Shown here: one piece after another, positions 46,537 through 56,316 of the stretch | How positions within the stretch are numbered: the first letter of the stretch is position 1 | Layout of the letters: each line of letters begins with the position of its first letter | DNA from: Sporothrix humicola | Taxonomy: Eukaryota; Ascomycota; Sordariomycetes; Ophiostomatales; Ophiostomataceae | Assembly (NCBI GenBank): GCA_021396245.1 | Contig: WNYE01000055.1 | Span: 1 to 64,000 of the forward strand | Direction of reading: 5' to 3' | DNA length: 64,000 bases | Translations under genes and position numbers: made by a program | Notes under the pieces: generated by a model | Told to the model about the DNA's origin: nothing | The model's input: the letters and a program-made list of their open reading frames with translations, nothing else | Databases searched by the model: none

Positions 46537-48172
46537 GCCACAACCATGACAAACGCCCACCACTTGATTTCCGAGCTTTTCACAGTTTCCACGATTCCAT
46601 ATTATCTTCGCCTTTTTAAGAGGGTCTCTTCCGATGAAGGACTCGTCCACTCGCTTAAAAGGCCCACGGCTCGAACTCAAGGGCAAGCCCGCCGCCTTCC
46701 CCATCTGGCTATACCTTCTTATTTTAATCCCCTTGAAAACTTTCTTTTTCAATTCCTTCTCTGCCCATACCTTTATGGGTCTTTTTACAGGACGGCTGCT
46801 CTTTAATGAAAGCTTGCCCTTATACATAGAACGCTGTCCTCACTGGGGTTGCGTTTCTGCATTTGTTGGCGAGGAGTCTAGGAGACACGGTCCAGCTCAG
46901 GGTTACATCATCTCTTTGTTGCGACCATTTTTAGGCACTTCAGCCTCGCCCACCCGCTTCTGTTTTGTTTATCAGAAACTGGTGGTTGGTGTATTTGATT
47001 GACGCTTTTCCTTTCTCTGTTTTTGGTTTTTCATGTTTTCTCATTTGTCGTTATCTTTTTATACTTGCCTTTTCTCGGCCATTCATCACGACGCTGTCAT
47101 TATGAAGACCTCTCATTCTCGTCCCATCAGCATTGGGATATATTTATTTTAGAGGCGTTAAAGGAACACGGAATGGTCCCAAAATAAAGATAAACTGAAA
47201 TTTAATTTGTTTGAAACTGCCTTGCATTTTCACTCTTCCTCTGGTGCTTTTTGTTGTTGAGATTTTAATGTGGACAAGGCTGCATAGAGACTGCTTTCCG
47301 TTTTTGACTGTGGCTCTCATCCCATGTCTTGCCCTCGTGGAACATGTCATGTGTTCAGCCATAGAGCCTCTTGCGTAGCTGCCTATTTTGAGCAAATGTC
47401 CTTTCTCAATATGTTGTTTTACTTGATATCGAGTACTGTGGCAGCGGAAGGAGCCGACTAGTGCCTCCTTCTACGTTGATTCACCGTTGACCAGCGGTTG
47501 GAGGAAGCGCTCTCACATGCCATCAATCGTGGTCTCTGATTCGGTAATAAAGAGCAGTTGCAGTTTGGTTGGGGTGAGCGCAGCTGCCAGAAACGGCTGT
47601 AATACACAGCGATGATTAGGCTGGTATTGCCCAGTGTGACATCAGTGCCAGCAGCTCCTTCCCGAGATTTTTTTTTTATCTGGCCGTCGTTTTGCTTGGG
47701 GTTCGCGTGGGGCAGAGAGCTTGGCACAAGAGGCAAGAGGCTAGGGGCCAAGCTACAGCACATGGTCAAGTCAAGGGGGCTGCCAGAACTGGCGTGGGAC
47801 CTTTTTGCCCACTTTCTCTTTCAACTCAACAAAAAAAGTATCTATTTAACCAAACGCAAAACGTCACTCCAAGACAGCTTGACATCTGTCTGTCCTTTCT
47901 TACGACAACATTCTTTTCTTGCCGCCGGCAGTCGACAACTCGAACGCATAACAGCAGAGCGTTGACACCCGAGCTCACGACCTTTCTTTCGACGTTCTTC
48001 GATTTCCACCAGGATCGACCCAACAAAGTAGCCAAGACAACGACGTACCCCACGGCGCAACAGCTTCATTTTTCTTTGCGACGACCGCTCTTTCTCTCGA
48101 ACTCGACGTACAGCCCTTGCAACAACTCTCTGGACGCTCGTACGGCCGACGAGCGGGCAGCAACTGGCCAAG
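46537..48172. promoter_or_regulatory. Intergenic region before ALE1
   Basis: These 1.6 kb hold the transporter 3' end (T-rich stretches 46,680-47,080) and the ALE1 promoter and leader, which is CT/CA-rich from about 47,850 to the ATG at 48173. No gene is supported. Confidence 0.5.
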
Positions 48173-50254
48173 ATGCTTCCCTACATCAATACGCGTATGT
48201 CTAGAACTCATCGGAGCTTGGAAGGCTACCGAGAACCGTCTCAGCACGCCTAGCCGAGCTCTTCTACCTCTCTACATGCTATATACAAAGCTAACTGCCC
48301 CTGCAGCGTTCATCTATGTCGCCGACCGGCTCGGCACCGGGCCTGACGAGCGTAAGTCTTTGTTTTGACTACCGGTCCTGCACCGGACAACGCACCTTAC
48401 CTGTCTTCACCACAATAGCTAACCGCGTCCTCAGTCAAGCTTATCTTCTCTTTTCTCCTGTCATATCCCTTAGCCGGCCTCTTGAAACGGGTACCTGATG
48501 CCCGTCCTGAGCGGAAGAATCTTTTCATTATTGCGTAAGAACATCTCCCTCGCTTTCTTGATTTGTCTTGTCTCATCTCACTTTTCGTCATCCATCTAAT
48601 CAACCTGCCCTCCTACCACAGTGTCTCTATCTTCTACCTTGTCGGCCTCTTCGACCTGTGGGACGGCCTGCAGACCATCTTTATCTCCTCGGCTGTCTCA
48701 TACGGTCTCGCCAAGTACCTTCGCACGAGCCCATACATGCCATGGATCGCCTTTGTCTTCCTCATGACCCACATGTCCGTCAACCAGATCGCCCGCCAGA
48801 ACGCTAATGCCCCCTCGACGGTCGACATCACTGGCGCCCAGATGGTCCTGGTCATTAAGCTCAGCGCTTTCTGCTGGAACGTGGCTGATGGCCTGGTTCC
48901 CGATGCCGATCTCACGCCCTTCCAGCGCGATCGTGTGCTGCGCGAGCTGCCCAGCCTTCTCGACTATACCGGCTACGTCCTCTTCTTCCCGTCTCTCCTT
49001 GCCGGCCCCGCATGTGACTTTGCCGAGTACCGCCGTTGGCTCGACACCACCATGTTTGCCGTCCCAGCCTCCATGGACCCAGCCAAGCGCCCGCCCACGC
49101 GCCGCAAGCGCAAGATCCCGCGCAGTGGCACGCCCGCCATGAAGAAGATGGTCGTCGGTCTTTTGTGGATCGTAGCTTACCTCAAGCTTAGTGGCTGGTA
49201 CCCGGCAAGCGTTGTGCTGTACGACGAGGCTGGCGGTGGCACTACGTTCTTGAAACGTGTCTGGCTTTTGTATGTTATTGGCTTTGTCGCTCGCACCAAG
49301 TACTACGGTGTCTGGTCCCTGACCGAGGGTTCTTGCATTCTGGCCGGTCTGGGCTTCAACGGCGTTGACCCCGCCACCGGCCGCATCTCCTGGAACCGCG
49401 TGGCCAATATTGACGCCTGGGGCGTCGAGACGGCCCAAAACACTCGTGCCTACCTCGAGAACTGGAATATGAAGACCAACTCCTGGCTGCGCAACTATGT
49501 CTACTTGCGCGTGACCCCGCGCGGTAGGAAGCCCGGGTTCCGCGCCAGCATGGCCACTTTTGTTACCAGCGCATTTTGGCATGGTTTCTATCCCGGTTAC
49601 TACTTTGCTTTTGTTCTGGCCAGTCTCATCCAGACCGTGGCCAAGAACTTCCGCCGCTTCTTCCGCCCGTTCTTCTTTGCCGACCCGCTCACCCTCAAGC
49701 AGCCGCTGCCGTCCAAGACCTGGTTCTACGACCCGCTGAGCTTCCTTGCCACACAGGTGGCCTTTGGCTTTGCTGTCGCACCCTTTATTCTGCTGACGAT
49801 GCAGGATTCCCTGCTCGCTTGGTCGCGTGTCTACTTTTACTGCATCATCGGCGTGCTGGCGTCCATGGCCATGTTTGCCTCACCCGTCAAGCCGGCCCTC
49901 AAAAAGGAGCTCGAACGCCGTGCCGCCAAGGCCGCCGGTACCGGTGCGGACGGTGTCCCGCTCTCCAAGATTCCCACCTCGGGCTCTGTCACTCCCAACC
50001 CTGTGTCCCCTCCTGCTCCCTCATCGGCATCCGCCTCAGTACTTACGCATGGCGACGACGAGCCGGGCCACGCCGACCTGCCGCCCACCCGCGAATTTGC
50101 CCAGACCCGCCAGATTATGGGTGCCGGTGTACCTGCCGACCCAGAGGGCGAGCTGGACGAGATGGTAGCCGAGCTGCGCACGGAAGTGGAGAACCTGCAG
50201 CGGCGGGCGACTATGAGCAAAACCACCCAATCGTCACTCAAGAAGCGGGCGTAG
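48173..50254 (+). CDS. ALE1: Lysophospholipid acyltransferase, MBOAT family (Ale1)
   Basis: Four exons (48173-48194, 48307-48351, 48435-48534, 48622-50254) encode 599 residues. The N-terminus MLPYINTPFIYVADRLGTGPDE leads into the membrane domain (LKLIFSFLLSYPLAGLLKR, then FYLVGLFDLWDGLQT). MBOAT signatures are the Asn-containing ENWNMKTNSWLRNYVYLR near 335-350 and the catalytic His in SAFWHGFYPGYYFAF (H376). Ale1 is known to reacylate lysophospholipids with broad head-group range in the ER. The C-terminal about 120 residues are cytosolic and polar and end with a short predicted coiled coil (DEMVAELRTEVENLQRR). The first three exons (22, 45 and 100 nt) are inferred from GT-AG sites and protein conservation. 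All joins keep frame. Confidence 0.94.
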
Positions 50255-51445
50255 GAGCAAACCGAAGAGGGTTTTGTGTGGATTTGATTTGATTAGAGTA
50301 GGGAAAAGGAAATGGGGCGTTTGGAATTTGATTTTTGCTCATGTTGGCGGAGGAGAACCTCTGTTTATCGTTTGGCATTGTCACTTTTGACTACTTCTTT
50401 TATTGCACGTTTCTGTTTTTAGTTTTTGCATGGCCTCTTGCTTTTGTTAGCATCTCCAGCTTGGGAGAGGACGATTTGTTTGTGCATGGCCTACTATGGT
50501 TTCCAGTACCCTCCATTGTTTTTAGTCGAGATTTTTCTGCGTCACCATCACTTGGCATTCACAAAGATCACAGATCAGACAGGTATACATATATAATGAG
50601 TATATTTTATGAAGCAACGCGTGTGGTTTATATCATTATGTTTAGTAAACAGTGAGCGGGAAACAGTGGTGATGGCAATCTGATTGCTATTTCATTCTTG
50701 GTATTAACAAATATCTCCTAGCATCCCTCTTCGCCCCTCTCTCTTACTATTCTTCCTCCTCTTTTTCCGTCATCAGTCAATAAATAATCATTACCCAAAA
50801 TAATATAGTAGTAGGTTTTCTCGTGGCAGTAGGTGGCTTGTGTGCGTGGCTGGCTCATTCCTCTTTAATTTTCATCAAGACATAACAGAACGTCCATGAC
50901 AAGTAGAGAAAAAAGACGCCAGGAAACAAGACCAACTCCCCACGTCTGTAGAAAAGTAATAAGGAAACATTGTATGTGGAAAGGACAGACAAGAAGATGT
51001 AAAAAATATGTGGTAAGGAGGCGGGTTACAACTGTCTTCCAGTAGATGAAGATGTGCGACACCGGGCCCTCCCCAAAATAAAAATGTAAAACAAGGTATA
51101 TCCAGAAAAACAAATATGCAAAGTGGCACAAGATGAGGCCTTTGTGAATATAATCCAAGAAAATGTAGAAAGTGTAAATGACAAGTGTAAAGGGAACAAA
51201 AAAGGAAGTCTTTGGCTGTTGTGTGATGCTGTTGGTACAAATAGTACAGACGATAAGGAAATTTGACGTAAAGGAAAAATAATGATAGAAGGGTGGTGCC
51301 GGTGCGGTGGTCTAGTTGGGAATAAAAAAAGACAAAAAATAAAGGCGGTGGTGTAAGACAAGAATATGAAGTAGAAGGATGGACAAGTAAGGAAATAATA
51401 AAATATGTGAGGGAGTGTATGCGTATGGTTTGGTTAGGTAAGTCT
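50255..51445. other. Convergent 3' ends, ALE1 / Ser-rich gene
   Basis: These 1.2 kb lie between the converging ALE1 and Ser/Thr-rich genes. The sequence is AT-rich, with ATATA tracts near 50,580 and AATAATA near 50,800, consistent with 3' UTRs. No gene is supported. Confidence 0.6.
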
Positions 51446-54400
51446 TTACTGGCCCCAGCCTTGGCGGACACCGACGACAACGAGCGCGGCGATCGCCCCA
51501 AGAATGAGAAGGCCAAAGACCGACATGACGCGGTTGAGTGTACGCCACCATTTGGCGCTCTGGTAGCGAGCCTCGTCGTATTGAGCAATGCGGCGCTTGA
51601 GGGCTTCTGGCACACCGTACTCGCCTTCTGCGCGCTTCTCCATGGCACGCTTGGGATCCAGCGGCAATGGAAGGAATGCAGCAATCATCCAAGCTGTGAA
51701 TGTTAATATTATTGCGGTGAACGTTGTTGTTTTGAAAATAGGAGGATACATACCAAATGGGAAGATGAAGCCAAAGGTGAAGCAGACGACTTGCAGGTTG
51801 CGGCGGTCAAAGGCAGAGCTCGTATCAGTGCTCCATGTGACACTTGGTGGCTCCCAGACACTGAAGCGTGTGGCACGGCGGTCAACGCGAAGATGCGGCG
51901 ACCAGATGGAGCTGGTCATCTTGCGCAGACCAGGCGGGCGCAGGCGGTAATCTTGAATAACGCCGGCCTCGCCGGCCTCCATGCTGGCAGCATCTGAAAA
52001 CGGCCGAGGCCCATTGGGTTGGACCTCTCTTGGGCGCCGGCGCGTGTTAAAGATGTTAAAGTGCATATTGTCCATGCTCGGTGAGCGGCGGAAGGCACTG
52101 TTGGGACGGCCGATACCAGCCATATAGTCGTCACCTTGGCCCAGATCGGACATGCTGGGCTCCATGCTGAGCGCGCGGTGCTCACCCGAGCCGTAGTAGA
52201 CACGGGCCCACGAGGGGAAGCCGCCACTGGCAATACTGCGCATGCTGCCAGACGAGTGCAGGTTGCGTGCTGAGTTGTTGCTGCTCGAGAAGAAACCAGA
52301 GAGGCCAGACCGTGATGGTTGGCGGGCCACATCGTGCAAATCAGCCAGGCCGTCGCCGTGCTCGTCGTGGTCGCGAACTGTGCGAATCGGCGGTGGGAAG
52401 GGTGCACCGCTACCTGATGTCGCAGGCGAAGCAGTGCTGGCACGCATGTATGCCGGGTTCGGCCGATCCAAAAGCAGAGAGTCGCTGCGGGAATTGCGGT
52501 CACGAATCTCATCCATCTGGAGAGCCAGAGAGCTGGATATGCTGGGCATGTTGCGACTGTGTGTGCTGCTTGCCCAGCCGGCACTTGACCGGCGGGCGCT
52601 CACGCCACTGACGGCGCTCGCATCACCGCGAATGTAGCTGGGAGCTCCCGACAACACGGACACTGGACGCGAGACGACACGGATGCTGTCGGCCTCGCTC
52701 TCGGACATGACCGTAGACAGTTGGGAGCTCCATTGGTGCGGGTGCTCTTCGACCATTTGAACTGTCGCCTGCTTGTATTGCTTGGGCAGTTGTGGTTGCT
52801 GAGGAAGAGTAGGGGAGCGGGGAGAGGAGGTCAGCTGTGAAGACGATGGCGAGTCCCATGAATCCGATGATGCAGGTGCTGTCTTCTTGTTAGGCGTTTG
52901 ACTGTGAACAACGTAATTTTCACTCTGAACCGGAGGCGCAGGGAGTGGCAGCGGCTTCCGTTTGAGTTTCGGCAGCGACTTCTTTTTCGGCAGCTGGTGC
53001 TGCTGCTTCAAGGCAGTTTTGGAACCGGTAAAGACTGGGATGGGTGGGATATCGATATTAAGGAAGGCCTGGCCGGCAAAGAATGTGCTGGCAGCCTCCT
53101 GTCCAAAGATGGACGAGATCGACTTGATCGAGGCAGCACGACGAAGGGACTCGCGCGAGCGGGACTTGTAGTAGCCGAAGCGCTCGTTGGAACGCTTAGC
53201 CTTGACAGTCTTCAGAGGCGGAACAATAAGGCTTTCTTGGGAGAAGGCAGGGCGCGGCTGCTTCGAGATCGTAACAAGCGAAGAGGCGTTTGACGACGAA
53301 GACTGCGGAGGCAGAGAGATCGTAGACGGCTCACCGTGCAACACGTAGTTGGGATCACTGTCAGTAGTGTCAAAAGTGTTGGTGGTTGAGGTTACAGAAC
53401 GCGGCGGCAGAGGAGGGCTGCTCGGGATATCGACGTCGGGTGTGAAGTCGTTCCGAAGACGGTCGAGGTACCGTGAGGGGGCCGGAGGAGACGAAGCACC
53501 TAGAACAACAAAGTTGGGCGCACCACTGCCCTCAGAGATGCCAGTATCGAACGAAGCGATAGAAGGATAGGACGCAAGAGACGCAAACGTCTGGTCCGGG
53601 TCGTCGGAGCGCTGGAGTGTAGGCAGGGGCGGTGCAGCCGGGGACGAGACGCCGAGGATCTGAACGTTGGTCGAATGGCTAGACGACGGAGGGAGATCAA
53701 AACTATCGGTCGACTCGAGGGCAATCGAAGTCGAGGCCGCGCCGGCAGGTGACGAGCTGTGGGCGTAGACCTTGTAGTTGGTAGCCGCGGAGAGGGTCGA
53801 GGCAGAGAATGAAAGAGAGGAGTCTGTGGACAAGGCGCCCGCTGACTGGTCGGATGCAAAAGAAGTCTTTCTTTGAGGGCGGTTCTGGGTGATGGTGGCA
53901 AAGGTCGAAGTCGATGCAACGCGTGCACTTGAACCAATCGCGGTAGAACCACCAGGAGCGATAATGGTAGTAGCAGGGCTGGAAGACGATTCAGAGAGTG
54001 GAGGGAGAATCGACACGTCGAGACCAGAGACGACGGGGTGGTGTTTTTGGGAGTAGGGCGACGACGAAGAGGTCTCAACAGAGGTAGAGGGGACGGCACG
54101 CCCCTTTCCTTTGCGCTTGAAGTCAGGGGTCTTGGGAACCTTGCGCAGGCCACCAGCCAGTCGGTAGTTCCACGGTGAGGAAGCGGCAGGCGGAGGAAAC
54201 AAAGATGGGTCGGCTGGGGCTATAGGATCCTCAGGTAATTGTAATTGGACGGTTGAAGAGCCAGGCGACGGGGTGAAGGGCGAAAGGCTGCTTCTGTCCT
54301 GGAGGGTGGCACTGGTGGTGGTTAAAGGAGAGCTGGGATGATCGTCGCCGCTGAAGATGTCTGAGGACAGCCGTTCATGCGAGCTGGACGAGCGAACCGT

Positions 54401-56155
54401 GGTGGTGACAAAGGAGAGAGGAGGTGACTTTAGGCTGCTGAGAGTGGTTCCAGCGGACGTCGGAGGCTGCTGGTCAGGGCGCACGAAGAGACCGGATGGA
54501 GAGGTAGAAGTGGCAGACGTCACAGCACCTCCACCAGACTTGCCGCTGACGTTGCGCGGAACAAGTGAGAATGTTTTGTCGGCGTGAAGCGCAACAAGGT
54601 TCCGGCGGCGGGAATTGGGACGGGGTGCAGCCTGAGAAGACGAGGCAGAAGTGAGGGACGCGACAGACGGAGAAGGGGACAGGGAAGGGCCAGTGATGGT
54701 GGACGATGCAGTGTTTGAGGTGGTGATGGAGAGCGGCTGGTGATAAGACGAGGAAAGAAAGAACGTCGACGACGACGACGGTGATACTGGGAAGGCAATC
54801 GGCGACGGCGGCGATGCAGACAATTGCAATTGAGGCGCACCAGACGCGCTGCGGTGTTCGGTCAGGTAGTTGGCAGCTGCAGCAGAGAACGATGCGCTGG
54901 CAGGAGTGAGGCCAAGCTGGGCACCGCCAGCAGCTGGGTGCGCAAAAGCAGTAGCAAAAGCAGCTTCATCGTGATGACGGCCTTGCTGCGGCTGATGACG
55001 GGGGTTGTGGGCCAGGAGGCGGGACGTCGCATTAACGTCGGTGATATTGCTCGAATTGCTGGAATTGAAGGTATTTTTGGCGGTGCTGGCTGCAGAGGCG
55101 GGTGTGTCTGACGTTGCACTTGGAAATGTCGTCGTGGTCGCAGTGGTGAATTGGGAGCCAGTCGGGCTAGCGAGTTTCGATCCTGAAACGCCTCTTCTGC
55201 TACCCCTGGCCAATGGAAACACGGTTTCGACGGGCGTCGACAATGCAGACCCCGGCCCGCTGGATGCATAGCCCTCTTTATCCAGCTTACCGTCATTTCC
55301 TAATCTTGTCGCATTTGCCCATTTTGCGCCCATCACCGAATTTCTTGATTTCTCGGACAGCACAGAGTGAGATTGGCTGTTGCTGGCCTTTCCCTTCCCT
55401 GCTTTGCTCGACTTGCCAGACTTGCCCGACTTTCCACTGATAACAGTGCGGCTGCTGCTGGCCCTGCTGCCAGGGCTGCCGGGAGCAGGGGAGCCCGAAG
55501 TCGAGGCTGAAGGCGATGCCACAGAGGCGCTTGCTCCTGCGGCGGCTCCTGCTGCGAGGGCTGTCGATGGGCCCCAACTGCCGCGACTAGCCCAGCTGGT
55601 GGGTCGACTGAATCGTCTGCTTGTCGTCGTGGTCGTCGTTTGATCGCTATCTTCACCGCCGTTGCTGTCGCTGCCATTGTTGTCGCGGTCTTTGGAGCGC
55701 CGCCGGCGCTGCCGTTGCCTTCGCCGGCGTCGCGGTGAGCCGCTCGGCGATCCAGAAGCTGCTCCTGACAGTGGTTGTGAGTGTGCGCTGTGCGAATCCT
55801 GCGCCGAATCGAGTCTTGGCGGAGAATATGGCACAACTCGAATGTCCGTCAAGCGATTGCCCTCGGAAGCGCTGCGTTCGTGCAGCGGTAATGGTGGTGG
55901 TGGGCCTCGCCGGCCGGTCCAATCCCTTTGCCGGTCCCGGTCGGGATGTTGTGGCGAAAACCCGGACATGATGCGAATCGGCGCTGGGCTGCCGTTTTCG
56001 TCGTTTTCGTCGCCGGCGTTCAGCTGCTGCGACGACGCCGACTTCGGCCCAGCCGATGCGGAGTCGTCCGGGGGCTGCTGGTTGCTGAAGCCCGGGTGCC
56101 ACGATGTGGGGCGGTCAGGACCGTTAATACCGGGAGGCGTCCATCTCAAGCTCAT
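51446..56155 (-). CDS. Large Ser/Thr-rich protein with two C-terminal membrane segments
   Basis: Two exons (56155-51754 and 51693-51446) encode about 1549 residues. Roughly the first 1,350 are low-complexity and rich in Ser, Thr, Pro and Ala. They include a basic run near 140-156 (RRRRRQRQRRRR), a GKSGKSGKSS patch and scattered poly-Thr/Ser. The conserved-looking part is the C-terminus: RRATRFSVWEPPSVTW, RRNLQVVCFTFGFIFPF, AWMIAAFLPLPLDPKRAMEKR, then VMSVFGLLILGAIAALVVVGV just before the end. This gives two hydrophobic segments near 1458-1480 and 1521-1542, with about 40 polar residues between. The intron (donor GTATGT, acceptor ACAG) falls inside the first hydrophobic segment. It is 60 nt and stop-free, so an unspliced transcript also stays in frame. 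The function is not known to me. I expect a membrane-anchored, heavily phosphorylated cytosolic protein. Confidence 0.82.
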   Translation of the reverse strand: MSLRWTPPGINGPDRPTSWHPGFSNQQPPDDSASAGPKSASSQQLNAGDENDENGSPAPIRIMSGFSPQHPDRDRQRDWTGRRGPPPPLPLHERSASEGNRLTDIRVVPYSPPRLDSAQDSHSAHSQPLSGAASGSPSGSPRRRRRQRQRRRRSKDRDNNGSDSNGGEDSDQTTTTTTSRRFSRPTSWASRGSWGPSTALAAGAAAGASASVASPSASTSGSPAPGSPGSRASSSRTVISGKSGKSGKSSKAGKGKASNSQSHSVLSEKSRNSVMGAKWANATRLGNDGKLDKEGYASSGPGSALSTPVETVFPLARGSRRGVSGSKLASPTGSQFTTATTTTFPSATSDTPASAASTAKNTFNSSNSSNITDVNATSRLLAHNPRHQPQQGRHHDEAAFATAFAHPAAGGAQLGLTPASASFSAAAANYLTEHRSASGAPQLQLSASPPSPIAFPVSPSSSSTFFLSSSYHQPLSITTSNTASSTITGPSLSPSPSVASLTSASSSQAAPRPNSRRRNLVALHADKTFSLVPRNVSGKSGGGAVTSATSTSPSGLFVRPDQQPPTSAGTTLSSLKSPPLSFVTTTVRSSSSHERLSSDIFSGDDHPSSPLTTTSATLQDRSSLSPFTPSPGSSTVQLQLPEDPIAPADPSLFPPPAASSPWNYRLAGGLRKVPKTPDFKRKGKGRAVPSTSVETSSSSPYSQKHHPVVSGLDVSILPPLSESSSSPATTIIAPGGSTAIGSSARVASTSTFATITQNRPQRKTSFASDQSAGALSTDSSLSFSASTLSAATNYKVYAHSSSPAGAASTSIALESTDSFDLPPSSSHSTNVQILGVSSPAAPPLPTLQRSDDPDQTFASLASYPSIASFDTGISEGSGAPNFVVLGASSPPAPSRYLDRLRNDFTPDVDIPSSPPLPPRSVTSTTNTFDTTDSDPNYVLHGEPSTISLPPQSSSSNASSLVTISKQPRPAFSQESLIVPPLKTVKAKRSNERFGYYKSRSRESLRRAASIKSISSIFGQEAASTFFAGQAFLNIDIPPIPVFTGSKTALKQQHQLPKKKSLPKLKRKPLPLPAPPVQSENYVVHSQTPNKKTAPASSDSWDSPSSSQLTSSPRSPTLPQQPQLPKQYKQATVQMVEEHPHQWSSQLSTVMSESEADSIRVVSRPVSVLSGAPSYIRGDASAVSGVSARRSSAGWASSTHSRNMPSISSSLALQMDEIRDRNSRSDSLLLDRPNPAYMRASTASPATSGSGAPFPPPIRTVRDHDEHGDGLADLHDVARQPSRSGLSGFFSSSNNSARNLHSSGSMRSIASGGFPSWARVYYGSGEHRALSMEPSMSDLGQGDDYMAGIGRPNSAFRRSPSMDNMHFNIFNTRRRPREVQPNGPRPFSDAASMEAGEAGVIQDYRLRPPGLRKMTSSIWSPHLRVDRRATRFSVWEPPSVTWSTDTSSAFDRRNLQVVCFTFGFIFPFGMYPPIFKTTTFTAIILTFTAWMIAAFLPLPLDPKRAMEKRAEGEYGVPEALKRRIAQYDEARYQSAKWWRTLNRVMSVFGLLILGAIAALVVVGVRQGWGQ

Positions 56156-56286
56156 GCGGACTCGGTTGTGGGCGTTTAGCTGAGAGATGAGCTGTCAAAA
56201 AGGTTGTTGACCAGTTCTATCAGCGCCCGGCTAATAGAATGGCGATCCAGCTGAGTCGATCCCAAGCAGTCCTCGACTTGGTCCCC

Positions 56287-56316
56287 AAGGTCAAGGTCAA
56301 GGTCAAGGTAAAGGTC
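56287..56316. repeat. AAGGTC hexamer repeat
   Basis: Five consecutive hexamers (four AAGGTC, one AAGGTA) lie about 130 bases upstream of the Ser/Thr-rich gene start, so probably in its 5' leader or promoter. Confidence 0.85.

Noticed and set aside
48698..49582. 294-codon minus-strand frame opposite ALE1
   Set aside because: Shadow of a conserved MBOAT coding exon.
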